Positions 9,460 through 17,442 of a DNA stretch of 64,000 nucleotides are shown piece after piece (position 1 is the stretch's first letter; each line of letters starts with the position of its first letter). Below the pieces are notes generated by a model that worked only from the letters and a program-made list of their open reading frames with translations, had not been told where the DNA came from and did not search any database. The position numbers and the translations under genes are program-made. The DNA is from Lujinxingia sediminis. Its GTDB lineage: Bacteria; Myxococcota_A; Bradymonadia; Bradymonadales; Bradymonadaceae. Where the stretch lies: the NCBI RefSeq assembly GCF_004005565.1, contig NZ_SADD01000007.1:124001-188000 (forward strand), read 5' to 3'.

Positions 9460-9672
9460 ATGGAAAGAGAATTTGTTCATTCATCAAATGTCGTTTCAGT
9501 TGGCTATTCAGAGTCGGAAATGATTCTTGAGGTAGAATTTCACGGCGGTTCTGTCTATCAATATTATGGGGTTCCTGAATTCGTTTACGAGGAGATGATG
9601 ACTGCTCCCTCAAAAGGAAAGTTTTTAGCTGCGCAGATAAAGAATCAGTATGCTTTTTCCCGAGTGGAGTGA
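9460..9672 (+). CDS. KTSC-domain small protein, third gene of the SIR2-HerA operon
   Basis: A 70-residue protein made of one KTSC domain. HSSNVVSVGY, then LEVEFHGGSVYQYYGVPEFV, then APSKGKFLAAQI and a terminal QYAF match the usual order of conserved elements. Its ATG directly abuts the HerA stop codon, and an ideal AAGGAGGA site lies inside the HerA 3' end, so co-expression is certain from sequence. KTSC domains are small and without known enzymatic activity, and occur alone or fused to lysyl-tRNA synthetases. A role as regulator, inhibitor or sensor of the SIR2-HerA complex is an inference from operon structure. Confidence 0.88.
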   Translation: MEREFVHSSNVVSVGYSESEMILEVEFHGGSVYQYYGVPEFVYEEMMTAPSKGKFLAAQIKNQYAFSRVE

Positions 9673-9814
9673 AGGACCACCAAGGCCACGGATCAATGTC
9701 CCTATCCAATGACGTGTGAATGTCAATTTATTATGTGGGTTAATCTTGAAAACTGCCTAATCTCGCAATTTGTTTTCTTGCCCTCCCCCCATCTCCCGGT
9801 ACCCTGCCGGGGCC

Positions 9815-10789
9815 ATGCATCCTTTACTCGCACATATCCATCCGGCCCTTCGCACAGCACTTCTGGCCTGGCTCACAAGTCGGGCGGCGTTGTGGGCGGC
9901 GCTCTTGCATACGGGCACCTGGGAGTCGCTGCGCCTCTCAAACTCGGCGCCTCTCTCCGGGGTCTTAAGCCACATCTTCGAGGTGGCTCTGCAGACCGCG
10001 CCGGCCGGTGCCGGAACCGCCGCGCTCACGCTCGCCCCCTGGGTGCTGCTGGAGCTTGCCACGCTCTGGGCCGCGCTGTGCGTCTACCGTTTTGCCCGCA
10101 ACACCGAGCTTCCGCAGGTCGCCGAGCGGGCAGCGTGGCTCTGGTGTTTTAATCCCCTGCTGGCGCTCAACGCTACCGACTGGACCACCTCGATGGCCGC
10201 AGCCCTGGGCGCCGGTGCCCTCGCCTCGATGGTCACCTACGCGCCGCGCCGCGGAGCCTTTGCGGCGCTGGTGGCGATGGGACTTCGCCTGGAGTTTGTG
10301 GTGATGTGGCCGGCTATGATGATCGCGGGCTTTAAGGCGCATCGACCCGGCAAAGATCCGCAAGACACCCCCTGGCTGGGGGCGGTCGTGCCGCCTCTGG
10401 CCTTTGCGGGCTGGATGGCTGTGGCCTGGCATACCGGCCAACTGCGCCATCTTCATGGCGATGCGGCCTGGCGCGACTTCGGCGCGCTGAGCCTCCCGAA
10501 GACGCCGGAGATCTTACTGCTGGCCTGTGCGCTGGGCGCAGCACTGCTCGCCATGCGCTACGCCTCGCGCCACCCGGGCTGGTATCTGCTGGCGGCACTC
10601 CCCGCGCTGGCCTGGCCCTTTTTGCAGGTGCCGGCGGCCTTTGCCGCGGTGACCTTCGCCTGGGCTCTTCCCACCGCGGTGCATCTGGCGCTGGCCACCG
10701 ACGATCGTGCCGTGGAGCGCCCCCTCTTCGCCGGGCTGATCATTGCGTTTATGCTGTGTCTGCCCGGGGTCTCCATCGGGCCTATCTAG
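9815..10789 (+). CDS. polytopic membrane protein, GT-C mannosyltransferase-like
   Basis: A 324-residue protein with about eight hydrophobic segments, for example ALLAWLTSRAALWAALL, LAPWVLLELATLWAALCVY and LFAGLIIAFMLCLPG. The ATG at 9815 lies at the return to high GC after the island. The central stretch WLWCFNPLLALNATDWTTSMA, followed by FAALVAMGLRLEFV, resembles the luminal/cytoplasmic loop pattern of PIG-V-like GT-C glycosyltransferases. The protein is shorter than those enzymes and no catalytic acidic pair is obvious. It stands alone ahead of fdhD. Envelope lipid or glycan modification is possible; function unproven. Confidence 0.65.
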   Translation: MHPLLAHIHPALRTALLAWLTSRAALWAALLHTGTWESLRLSNSAPLSGVLSHIFEVALQTAPAGAGTAALTLAPWVLLELATLWAALCVYRFARNTELPQVAERAAWLWCFNPLLALNATDWTTSMAAALGAGALASMVTYAPRRGAFAALVAMGLRLEFVVMWPAMMIAGFKAHRPGKDPQDTPWLGAVVPPLAFAGWMAVAWHTGQLRHLHGDAAWRDFGALSLPKTPEILLLACALGAALLAMRYASRHPGWYLLAALPALAWPFLQVPAAFAAVTFAWALPTAVHLALATDDRAVERPLFAGLIIAFMLCLPGVSIGPI

Positions 10790-10846
10790 CCTGCCGACGC
10801 CCGGCCGTCTTTCGGCGAGCCGCATCCCTCTTATCCCCGAGGCCTT

Positions 10847-11701
10847 ATGGCCAGCGACCCGACCACCCGCATCTACACCATTGAGCGGGTGCAACACTGC
10901 GACGATCAGCAGCGACGCCATCAGCTCGACGACCTCCTCGTCATCGAAGAGCCCATGGAGCTGCGCATCGACTACGCCATCGCGGGCAAACGCGCCTCAC
11001 GCAGCCTGGCGATCACGATGCGCACCCCCGGCGATGACGAAGACCTGGCGCGGGGATTCTTGCTGACCGAGGGCATCATCGCCTCCGAAGCCGATCTCGT
11101 AAGCCTCAAACGCTGCACCGACGGCCAGGGGGAAGAGAGCCCCAACATCTGGCGCGCCACGCTGGCGGCGAGCTGCACGTTTGATCCGGGCAAGCTGCAG
11201 CGCAACTTCTACAGCACGTCGAGCTGCGGGGTCTGCGGCAAGGCTTCCCTTGATGCTCTCCACCACCAGGGTGTGATGCCCGTGGCCCCCGGCCCCACCC
11301 TCAATGCGGCGCTCCTTTTGCAACTTCCCGACCTGCTGCGCGCCGCTCAGGCCACCTTCGATCGCACCGGCGGCCTGCACGCCTGCGCCCTCTTCAACGC
11401 CCGGGGCGAACTTCTCGATCTTGCCGAAGATGTCGGTCGCCATAACGCGCTGGACAAACTTCTGGGCCGCGCGCTGCGTCGAGGCGAACTTCCCTTAAAC
11501 GATCGTATCCTTGTCTTGAGCGGTCGCGCCAGTTTCGAGCTGATCCAGAAGTCGCTGGTCGCAGGCATCGGGCTTGTGGCCGCCGTCGGCGCTCCCTCCT
11601 CCCTTGCCGTCGACCTCTCGGACACCTACGCTCAGACCCTGGTCGGGTTTCTGCGCGACGCCCGCTTTAATGTCTACACCCATCCGGCGCGCCTGACCTG
11701 A
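10847..11701 (+). CDS. fdhD: formate dehydrogenase accessory sulfurtransferase FdhD
   Basis: A 284-residue protein, the normal length for FdhD. The sulfur-transfer motif SCGVCGKASL carries Cys127 and Cys130. DLARGFLLTEGII near residue 70 and EDVGRHNALDKLLG near 200 are also family signatures. FdhD passes sulfur from IscS to the molybdenum cofactor of formate dehydrogenase-type enzymes, acting in the cytoplasm. GAGG precedes the ATG. It lies 43 bp before the molybdoenzyme gene it would activate, so the two form an operon ending at the terminator at 14039. Confidence 0.95.
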   Translation: MASDPTTRIYTIERVQHCDDQQRRHQLDDLLVIEEPMELRIDYAIAGKRASRSLAITMRTPGDDEDLARGFLLTEGIIASEADLVSLKRCTDGQGEESPNIWRATLAASCTFDPGKLQRNFYSTSSCGVCGKASLDALHHQGVMPVAPGPTLNAALLLQLPDLLRAAQATFDRTGGLHACALFNARGELLDLAEDVGRHNALDKLLGRALRRGELPLNDRILVLSGRASFELIQKSLVAGIGLVAAVGAPSSLAVDLSDTYAQTLVGFLRDARFNVYTHPARLT

Positions 11702-11744
11702 TGGCTTCAATCATGCAGCACATCCACCGAGTGAGAGCAGCACG

Positions 11745-14033
11745 ATGAGCGACGACACTTCGTCCAAAAATTCGCTGGCCCGAATCACGTCGGCCGATCT
11801 GAGCGACTACAAAAAAGCCGCCGGCGGCCTCGACGCGCTCATCTCCACCACCCGCCATGTTCTGGAGCAGCCGGGCCTGATTCGCGGCACCCGCGCCCTG
11901 GTCAGCCTCAACCAGACCGAGGGGTTTGATTGCCCGGGCTGCGCCTGGCCCGACCCCGACGACCGCTCCACCTTTGAGTTCTGCGAAAACGGCGCCAAAG
12001 CCGTCGCCGACGAGGCCACGCGCTTTAAGGTCGGACCCGGTTTTTTCGAAGCACACAGCATCAGCGACCTTCGTAAGGAGTCCGACCACTGGCTCAACAA
12101 GCAGGGCCGCATCACCCACCCGATGGTGCGCCGCGAGGGCGCTGATCATTATGAGCCCATCGCATGGGACGAGGCGTTTTCGCTGATCGGCGACGCTCTG
12201 CGCGAGCTCGATCACCCCGACCAGGCCATCTTCTACACCTCGGGGCGCACCTCCAATGAGGCGGCCTTTCTCTACCAGCTGCTCGCGCGCCAGCTGGGCA
12301 CCAACAACCTGCCCGACTGCTCCAATATGTGCCACGAGTCCAGCGGCACGGGCATGAACGAGTCGCTGGGAGTAGGCAAAGGCACCGTCTCACTCGAAGA
12401 TGTCGAGACCACCGACGCGCTCTTTATTTTCGGGCAAAATCCCGGGACGAACCACCCGCGCATGCTCAGCGCCCTGCAGGCTGCCAAACGCCGCGGCGCC
12501 ACCATCGTGGCCATCAACCCGCTCAAAGAGCCGGGGCTTGTGGCATTTCAGCACCCCAAAGAGCTCTACCGCCGCCCCACCGACCTGGCTGACCACTACC
12601 TGCAACTTCGCACCGGCAGCGACATCGCGCTCCTCAAGGGCCTGATGAAATGCCTGCTCGCTGCCGAAGAAGAACGCCCCGGCGAAGTTCTCGATCACGA
12701 CTTCATCAACGCCCAGACCTCCGGCTTTGAGGCTCACCTGGCCGACCTGGAGGCCACCTCCTGGGAGACGATCCTTGAAGAGACCGGCCTTGAGCGCGCC
12801 GAGATCGAGGCCGCAGCCCGGGTGGCCATTGAGGCCAAAAGCCTGATTGCCTGCTGGGCGATGGGTTTGACGCAGCACAAACACGGGGTGGCCAACATCC
12901 AGCAGGTCGTCAACTTTCTGTTGATGCGCGGCTTTATGGGCCGCCCCGGCTCCGGCGCCTGCCCGGTACGCGGCCACTCCAACGTGCAGGGCGACCGCAC
13001 GATGGGGATCTGGGAAAAGCCGCCCGAGGACTTCCTCGATCGCCTGGGCGCACACTTCGGGTTTGAGCCTCCGCGCGAACATGGTTTTGATACCATCGCC
13101 GCCATTGAGGCGATGGAAGCAGGCAAGGCGCGGGTCTTTGTGGCCATGGGCGGCAACTTCGTGATGGCTGCCCCCGACACCGAGCGCACTGCACGGGCGA
13201 TGGAGTGCTGCGAGCTGACCGTGCAGATCTCCACCAAGCTCAATCGCTCCCACCTGCGCACCGGCAAGACCGCGCTGATTCTCCCCTGCCTGGGGCGCAC
13301 CGAGCGCGATATGCAGGCTGGCCGCCCGCAATTTGTCACGGTCGAAGACTCGATGAGCGTGGTACGCGCCTCCCGCGGGCATCTTCCCCCGGCCAGCGAC
13401 GCGCTCTTCAGCGAGCCTCGCATCGTCCAGAAGATCGCGCAGGCTACCTTTGAGGCCGACACCTCGCCGGTGAACTGGGATCGCTTTGAAGGCCCCTACG
13501 ATCCGATCCGCGATGCCATCGCTGCGGTGATCCCCGGTTTTGAAAGTTTCAACCGCCGGATCCGCAAATACCCCACGGGCTTTTTGCTGCCCAACGGCGC
13601 GCGCGATCGCGACTTCAACACAAGCACCGGGCGAGCGAACTTCGTGGTAAGCCCCATCGAGCCGGTCGCGCTGGACGAGGGTCAGCTGATCATGATGACA
13701 ATCCGCTCCCACGATCAGTACAACACGACCGTCTACGATCTGAACGACCGCTACCGGGGCATCGCCAACAAGCGACGGGTGGTGTTGCTCAACCCCGGCG
13801 ACATCGAGCGCCGGGGGTTGAGGGTGGGTGAAACGGTCGACCTCTTCAGCCATTTTGAAGGAGAGGAGCGTCGCGCAGATGGCTTCGAGGTCATCGCCTA
13901 CGACATCCCGCGCGGATGTGCGGCGACCTACTTCCCCGAGGCCAACGCGCTGGTGCCGCTTGGCCACTACGCACGAAAGAGTCGCACGCCTGCCTCCAAA
14001 TCGGTGGTCATCAGCCTGAAGACCTCGACCTGA
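11745..14033 (+). CDS. FdhF/YdeP-family molybdopterin oxidoreductase
   Basis: A 762-residue molybdopterin-bis(guanine dinucleotide) enzyme of the YdeP-like branch. Key signatures are DCPGCAWPDP (Cys63, Cys66) and EFCENGAKA (Cys80), the metal-site segment CSNMCHESS (Cys196 as likely Mo ligand), FGQNPGTNHPR and a C-terminal MGD-binding domain with RSHDQYNTTVY. The N-terminus lacks the full four-Cys iron-sulfur domain of classical formate dehydrogenases, as usual in this branch. The protein has no Tat signal, so it should be cytoplasmic. Pairing with fdhD supports an FdhD-dependent cofactor. The substrate is uncertain: YdeP homologues are linked to acid stress and are not proven formate dehydrogenases. 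Confidence 0.92.
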   Translation: MSDDTSSKNSLARITSADLSDYKKAAGGLDALISTTRHVLEQPGLIRGTRALVSLNQTEGFDCPGCAWPDPDDRSTFEFCENGAKAVADEATRFKVGPGFFEAHSISDLRKESDHWLNKQGRITHPMVRREGADHYEPIAWDEAFSLIGDALRELDHPDQAIFYTSGRTSNEAAFLYQLLARQLGTNNLPDCSNMCHESSGTGMNESLGVGKGTVSLEDVETTDALFIFGQNPGTNHPRMLSALQAAKRRGATIVAINPLKEPGLVAFQHPKELYRRPTDLADHYLQLRTGSDIALLKGLMKCLLAAEEERPGEVLDHDFINAQTSGFEAHLADLEATSWETILEETGLERAEIEAAARVAIEAKSLIACWAMGLTQHKHGVANIQQVVNFLLMRGFMGRPGSGACPVRGHSNVQGDRTMGIWEKPPEDFLDRLGAHFGFEPPREHGFDTIAAIEAMEAGKARVFVAMGGNFVMAAPDTERTARAMECCELTVQISTKLNRSHLRTGKTALILPCLGRTERDMQAGRPQFVTVEDSMSVVRASRGHLPPASDALFSEPRIVQKIAQATFEADTSPVNWDRFEGPYDPIRDAIAAVIPGFESFNRRIRKYPTGFLLPNGARDRDFNTSTGRANFVVSPIEPVALDEGQLIMMTIRSHDQYNTTVYDLNDRYRGIANKRRVVLLNPGDIERRGLRVGETVDLFSHFEGEERRADGFEVIAYDIPRGCAATYFPEANALVPLGHYARKSRTPASKSVVISLKTST

Positions 14034-14038
14034 TTCAT

Positions 14039-14070
14039 AAGCCTGTTCAACTTCTGAACAGGCTTTTTTT
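14039..14070 (+). terminator. intrinsic terminator after the molybdoenzyme gene
   Basis: AAGCCTGTTCA (14039-14049) pairs with TGAACAGGCTT (14055-14065), and seven or more T residues follow. The stem contains the same CTGTTCA/TGAACAG heptamer found repeatedly in 14640-14965. Confidence 0.9.
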
Positions 14071-14084
14071 ATCCGGGCAAAGGC

Positions 14085-14624
14085 TCACCGCGCCTGCTCC
14101 TCCTCGATCATCTGGCGGGTCTCATCGTAGGCGCGCTCGGCGGCAGCCTGGGCCTTTAAGCGCACTTCCCGAGCCTTCTGCGGGGAGATGCGATCAAGCA
14201 GGTGCATCTCCATCGTCACATCCCGCACCTCCCGGGCGGCCTCCCCGCCGCGCTCCGAGCGCATGAACTGCCAGGCACAACGCTGCGCGCCGGCGGCCCG
14301 ACCGTACACCGCGTAGCGCTCCTCCACCGAGGGGCCACGAGCACGCCAGCCGGTGCGCACCTCCAGCGCGCTCAGATCAATGCTCACCCCCTCAAATCCC
14401 TCCTCCCAGAGGTGCTGCTCAGCCCAGGGCAACAGCGCGCCGCATCCCAGCGGATACACCATCGCGCGAACCCCCTGTTCAAGATGCGCCTCGTAGGTCT
14501 GATCGCGCACCTGGCGCGCGTATCGCTCCGGGGCGCTCACACACCCCACCATGGACGCAACCAGCACCAGGACCGCCACGGACCCCGCTCGCCACCTTGA
14601 TCGCCCACCTCCCTCTGTCTTCAT
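14085..14624 (-). CDS. hypothetical lipoprotein
   Basis: A 179-residue protein starting at the ATG at 14624, with an AGGAGG site a few bases upstream (a GTG at 14627 is the alternative). The signal peptide VAVLVLVASMVGC ends in a lipobox Cys. The mature part holds paired Cys (PLGCGALLPW, AQRCAWQF) and ends in a charged helix, AREVRLKAQAAAERAYDETR. I recognise no family. It is convergent with the molybdoenzyme gene and divergent from the sigma factor gene, and its promoter region carries three CTGTTCA heptamers. Confidence 0.7.
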   Translation of the reverse strand: MKTEGGGRSRWRAGSVAVLVLVASMVGCVSAPERYARQVRDQTYEAHLEQGVRAMVYPLGCGALLPWAEQHLWEEGFEGVSIDLSALEVRTGWRARGPSVEERYAVYGRAAGAQRCAWQFMRSERGGEAAREVRDVTMEMHLLDRISPQKAREVRLKAQAAAERAYDETRQMIEEEQAR

Positions 14625-15079
14625 CACCCCTCCTCGCCGCCCCTGTTCACAGCCCCACAGACCTGTTCAAGATCCCTGCACCGCCTGCATAGTGCCTATC
14701 ACACCTGTTCATACACCTCTTCAAAACACAACATTCGGCACTTGAACACCCCTGAAGAACGCTATTTTTGAAAACTATTAGGTAAATGACGCGTCGTGTC
14801 TAAATTTTAGAACATCGACAAAAAGCACGGACTTTCAACACCTTAACACATCAACCCCCTGTCTAAGCGGGGGCAATGGGGGAGAATCTACCGATCTTCG
14901 CTGGGAATACGTGCGAACTTTGAGTATGTTCTGAACAGGACATCGGGAGCAGGGCCTGTTCATAAGGCTTTCAAAATTCGCGAACCGTCAAACCTCGGAC
15001 CTTCACCATGATGACGTAAGCGCAGTGACCACGACGTTTTCGCACCCAAATCACTTCTATAATGAACGGGATCTTGCAT
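14625..15079. promoter_or_regulatory. divergent regulatory region with repeated CTGTTCA heptamers
   Basis: There is no gene in this stretch between the lipoprotein (minus) and the sigma factor (plus). CTGTTCA occurs at 14643-14649, 14663-14669, 14705-14711 and 14956-14962, and its complement TGAACAG at 14932-14938. The first three are 20 and 42 bp apart, close to whole helical turns. TATAAT at 15058-15063 is a possible -10 box for the sigma factor gene, though its -35 is poor. GTTC-type half sites occur in some LexA operators, but these spacings do not match a LexA box that I know. Confidence 0.55.
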
Positions 15080-16048
15080 ATGAACATCGAATCAAACGTC
15101 ACTGAACGTCAGCCCTCCAACCTGGCCCACCTCTCGGGAGATCTGAGCCTGCCCATGCTCTCGGAGAGCAAGCTCAACATCAGCGCCGATACCGACGCGA
15201 CCAGCGCCTACCTGATGCGTCTCAATTACATCGAGCCGCTTCCCGCCGAAGAACAGCAGCAACTCGCCGAGCGCTACGTCAACGAAGGCGACGGGGAGGC
15301 AGGGCGCATGCTCATCCTGACCAACCTGCGCCTGGTCGTGAAGCTGGCCCGCGAATACTCCCGCCGCTGGTCCAACCTGCTCGATCTGATACAGGAAGGT
15401 AACGTCGGTCTGGCCGAGGCGCTCAAACGTTATGACCCGTACCGCGGCGTCAAGTTCACGAGCTATGCCCAGTACTGGATCCGCGCGATGATCCTCAACT
15501 ACCTGATGAATCACGTGCATCCGGTTAAGATCGGCAGCTCGCGCGCCGGCCGCAAGCTCTTCTACAACCTCAAAAAAGCCCGTCGCGCCCTGATCAAAGA
15601 AGGTCATGAGAAGCCTTCTCCGGCGCTGATTGCGGAGTACCTGGATGTGGATGAGAGCGAGGTGGTGCGCGTGGCCGCCCAACTCGACGCTCCCCCGGTG
15701 CGTCTGGATGCCGAGGCTCCCGGTTTTGAAGCCACCACCATCGGTGAGCGCATGGAGTCGGATGCGGCCACCCCCGAGGAGCTCGCCAGCGACCGCGATC
15801 TTGCCACCCGCCTGCGCGGGGCCATCGACGCCTTCGGCCGCCAGATCGATACCGATCGCAAACGCGCCATCTGGTTTGAGCGCATGATCGCCGAAGATCC
15901 CAAAACCCTCGTCACCCTGGGCGGGGAGTGGGATGTCTCCAAGGAGCGCATCCGTCAGGTGGAGGTGCAGATCCGCGAGGAGTTCCGCAACTTCCTCTTC
16001 GAAAATCTCGGTGAGAGGGTGGAACTGGAGTTCCTCGAAGCGATTTAA
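15080..16048 (+). CDS. rpoH: RpoH-type (sigma-32-like) RNA polymerase sigma factor
   Basis: A 322-residue sigma-70-family protein. I prefer the ATG at 15080, with GGGA eight bases upstream; an ATG at 15062 overlaps a TATAAT box. Region 1.2 is followed by region 2 (LRLVVKLAREYSRRWSN, LLDLIQEGNVGL, YDPYRGVKFTSYAQYWI), region 3 and region 4.2 (WDVSKERIRQVE). The lack of a region 1.1 and the close match in region 2 fit RpoH, which directs heat-shock transcription. Region 4 is interrupted by an acidic linker (SDAATPEELASDRD). The terminator at 16129 ends the transcript. It may be one of several RpoH paralogues. Confidence 0.88.
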   Translation: MNIESNVTERQPSNLAHLSGDLSLPMLSESKLNISADTDATSAYLMRLNYIEPLPAEEQQQLAERYVNEGDGEAGRMLILTNLRLVVKLAREYSRRWSNLLDLIQEGNVGLAEALKRYDPYRGVKFTSYAQYWIRAMILNYLMNHVHPVKIGSSRAGRKLFYNLKKARRALIKEGHEKPSPALIAEYLDVDESEVVRVAAQLDAPPVRLDAEAPGFEATTIGERMESDAATPEELASDRDLATRLRGAIDAFGRQIDTDRKRAIWFERMIAEDPKTLVTLGGEWDVSKERIRQVEVQIREEFRNFLFENLGERVELEFLEAI

Positions 16049-16128
16049 ACCTTCAAGGATCCCCCGGAATCTCTCCCACTGCGCCGCCGGGGTCGCCACC
16101 GTCGGCGCCGAGCTCCGGGAGAGTAACG

Positions 16129-16156
16129 ACCGCCCCCACTCGGGGGCGGTTTTTTT
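16129..16156 (+). terminator. intrinsic terminator after the sigma factor gene
   Basis: ACCGCCCCC (16129-16137) pairs with GGGGGCGGT (16142-16150) around ACTC, and seven T residues follow. Confidence 0.92.
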
Positions 16157-16318
16157 GTTCACGCTGGCTGCCGGCATGAAATCATTTCGCTTCAGGTCCT
16201 GCATACGGTAACCTTGCGCCATACTTGAGGCTTTCCGGTCCGCTGACTTTTCTCGCCAGGCAGGCGACGTCGGGCCGTACCTCCAGAAGTTTCATAGCCT
16301 GCGCCAGAGCCAGCCGTG

Positions 16319-17329
16319 ATGCCTTCTTCCCTCAACGCCACCCTGCGCCCCGCTCGCATCGCCACGATGCTCTCGCTGGGCTACCTCCTCCCCTCCCTGC
16401 TCTACATCGTCGTATCCTCCACACTGACCTCGGAGGTTGCCACCGACCCGGAGAGCGCTGCCACCATTGAGATGCTCAAGGGCTCGCTCTTTGTCCTCGT
16501 CAGCGCGATGCTCATCGGGGCGCTCTCCTACTGGATGCTCAGCCTGGTGCAACGGCGCCAGTCCGACAGCCAGCGGCTGCGCGAGGCGCTGCTCAGCGCG
16601 GAGCGGCGCGCCACCACCGCGCTGCTGTCGGCCTCGGTGGCCCATGACGCCCGCAATGAACTTGCCGTACTCAAGAGCAACCACCAGGTGCTGGTGCAAA
16701 ACCCCGACCTCTCCCCCGAAGATCTCGAAGATCTCTACAACGACCAGGCCCTGGCCATCGAGCGCCTCGAAGCGCTCACCGAACGCCTGGTGTTGAACTG
16801 CCGCAACAGCATTGGCAACACGCCCCACCAGGCCGACATCAGCGAGCTGATCCGTCAGGCCACTACCGCGCTGCACACGCACACCAAACTTCGCGACGTC
16901 GATCTCCGGCGCACCCTGCCCAAAGCGCTCTCGCTGAAGACCTACCCCATCCTCGTTCACCAGATCATCATCAACCTGGTGCTCAACGCCGCCGAAGCCA
17001 TCGACGCCGCCACCATCAAAGATGGCGTCATCCACGTCATCGCTCGCAGCGAGGGGCAGAAGGTCATCCTGGAGGTGCATGATAACGGCCCGGGCATCCC
17101 CGAAGATCTGCGCGAGGCCATCTTCAGCGCCTTTGTCTCCACCAAAGCCGAGGGCAATGGTCTGGGGCTGATTTCAGTGCGCGCCTGCGCGTCGAGCCAC
17201 GATGGCGAGGTCGACATCGCCACATCCCCCCTGGGCGGCGCGCTGGTACGGGTGAGCCTCAACCCGGTGGGAGATGCCCCCTTTGACAGCGCCCGTTTTC
17301 ATCGCGCGCTTCTGGCGGCCTCTGCCTGA
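16319..17329 (+). CDS. orphan membrane sensor histidine kinase
   Basis: A 336-residue protein from the ATG at 16319 (a GTG at 16316 is also possible). Two membrane segments (about 17-35 and 55-75) flank a short periplasmic loop. The H-box is SVAHDARNELAVL with His109, followed by the N-box IIINLVLNAAEAI, G1 DNGPGIP and G2 GNGLGL. No HAMP or PAS domain is evident. All kinase boxes are intact, so ATP-dependent autophosphorylation is expected. No response regulator gene is adjacent: it sits between the sigma factor terminator and the penicillin acylase gene. Its partner must be encoded elsewhere. Confidence 0.88.
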   Translation: MPSSLNATLRPARIATMLSLGYLLPSLLYIVVSSTLTSEVATDPESAATIEMLKGSLFVLVSAMLIGALSYWMLSLVQRRQSDSQRLREALLSAERRATTALLSASVAHDARNELAVLKSNHQVLVQNPDLSPEDLEDLYNDQALAIERLEALTERLVLNCRNSIGNTPHQADISELIRQATTALHTHTKLRDVDLRRTLPKALSLKTYPILVHQIIINLVLNAAEAIDAATIKDGVIHVIARSEGQKVILEVHDNGPGIPEDLREAIFSAFVSTKAEGNGLGLISVRACASSHDGEVDIATSPLGGALVRVSLNPVGDAPFDSARFHRALLAASA

Positions 17330-17442
17330 TCGGAGGCGTCGCACCCGGGTGCGACGGCCTCTTCTAAGACCGCCCTCATAACGCTATGCTTGCGGCGATC
17401 CCTTTTGAACCCATGTGTATTATCACCTACCGGGAGATCCTT

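Noticed and set aside
5832-9778. Possible island-flanking direct repeat TTTGTTTTCT (5832-5841 and 9769-9778)
   Set aside because: The match is short and low-complexity, and the left copy is part of a terminator tail. No integrase or tRNA attachment site accompanies it.
12390-13967. 525-codon minus-strand open frame
   Set aside because: Antisense to the well-conserved FdhF/YdeP gene; no homologous features and shadow composition.
14643-14712. LexA box
   Set aside because: The GTTC half sites are present, but their spacing fits neither CTGT-N8-ACAG nor GTTC-N7-GTTC.
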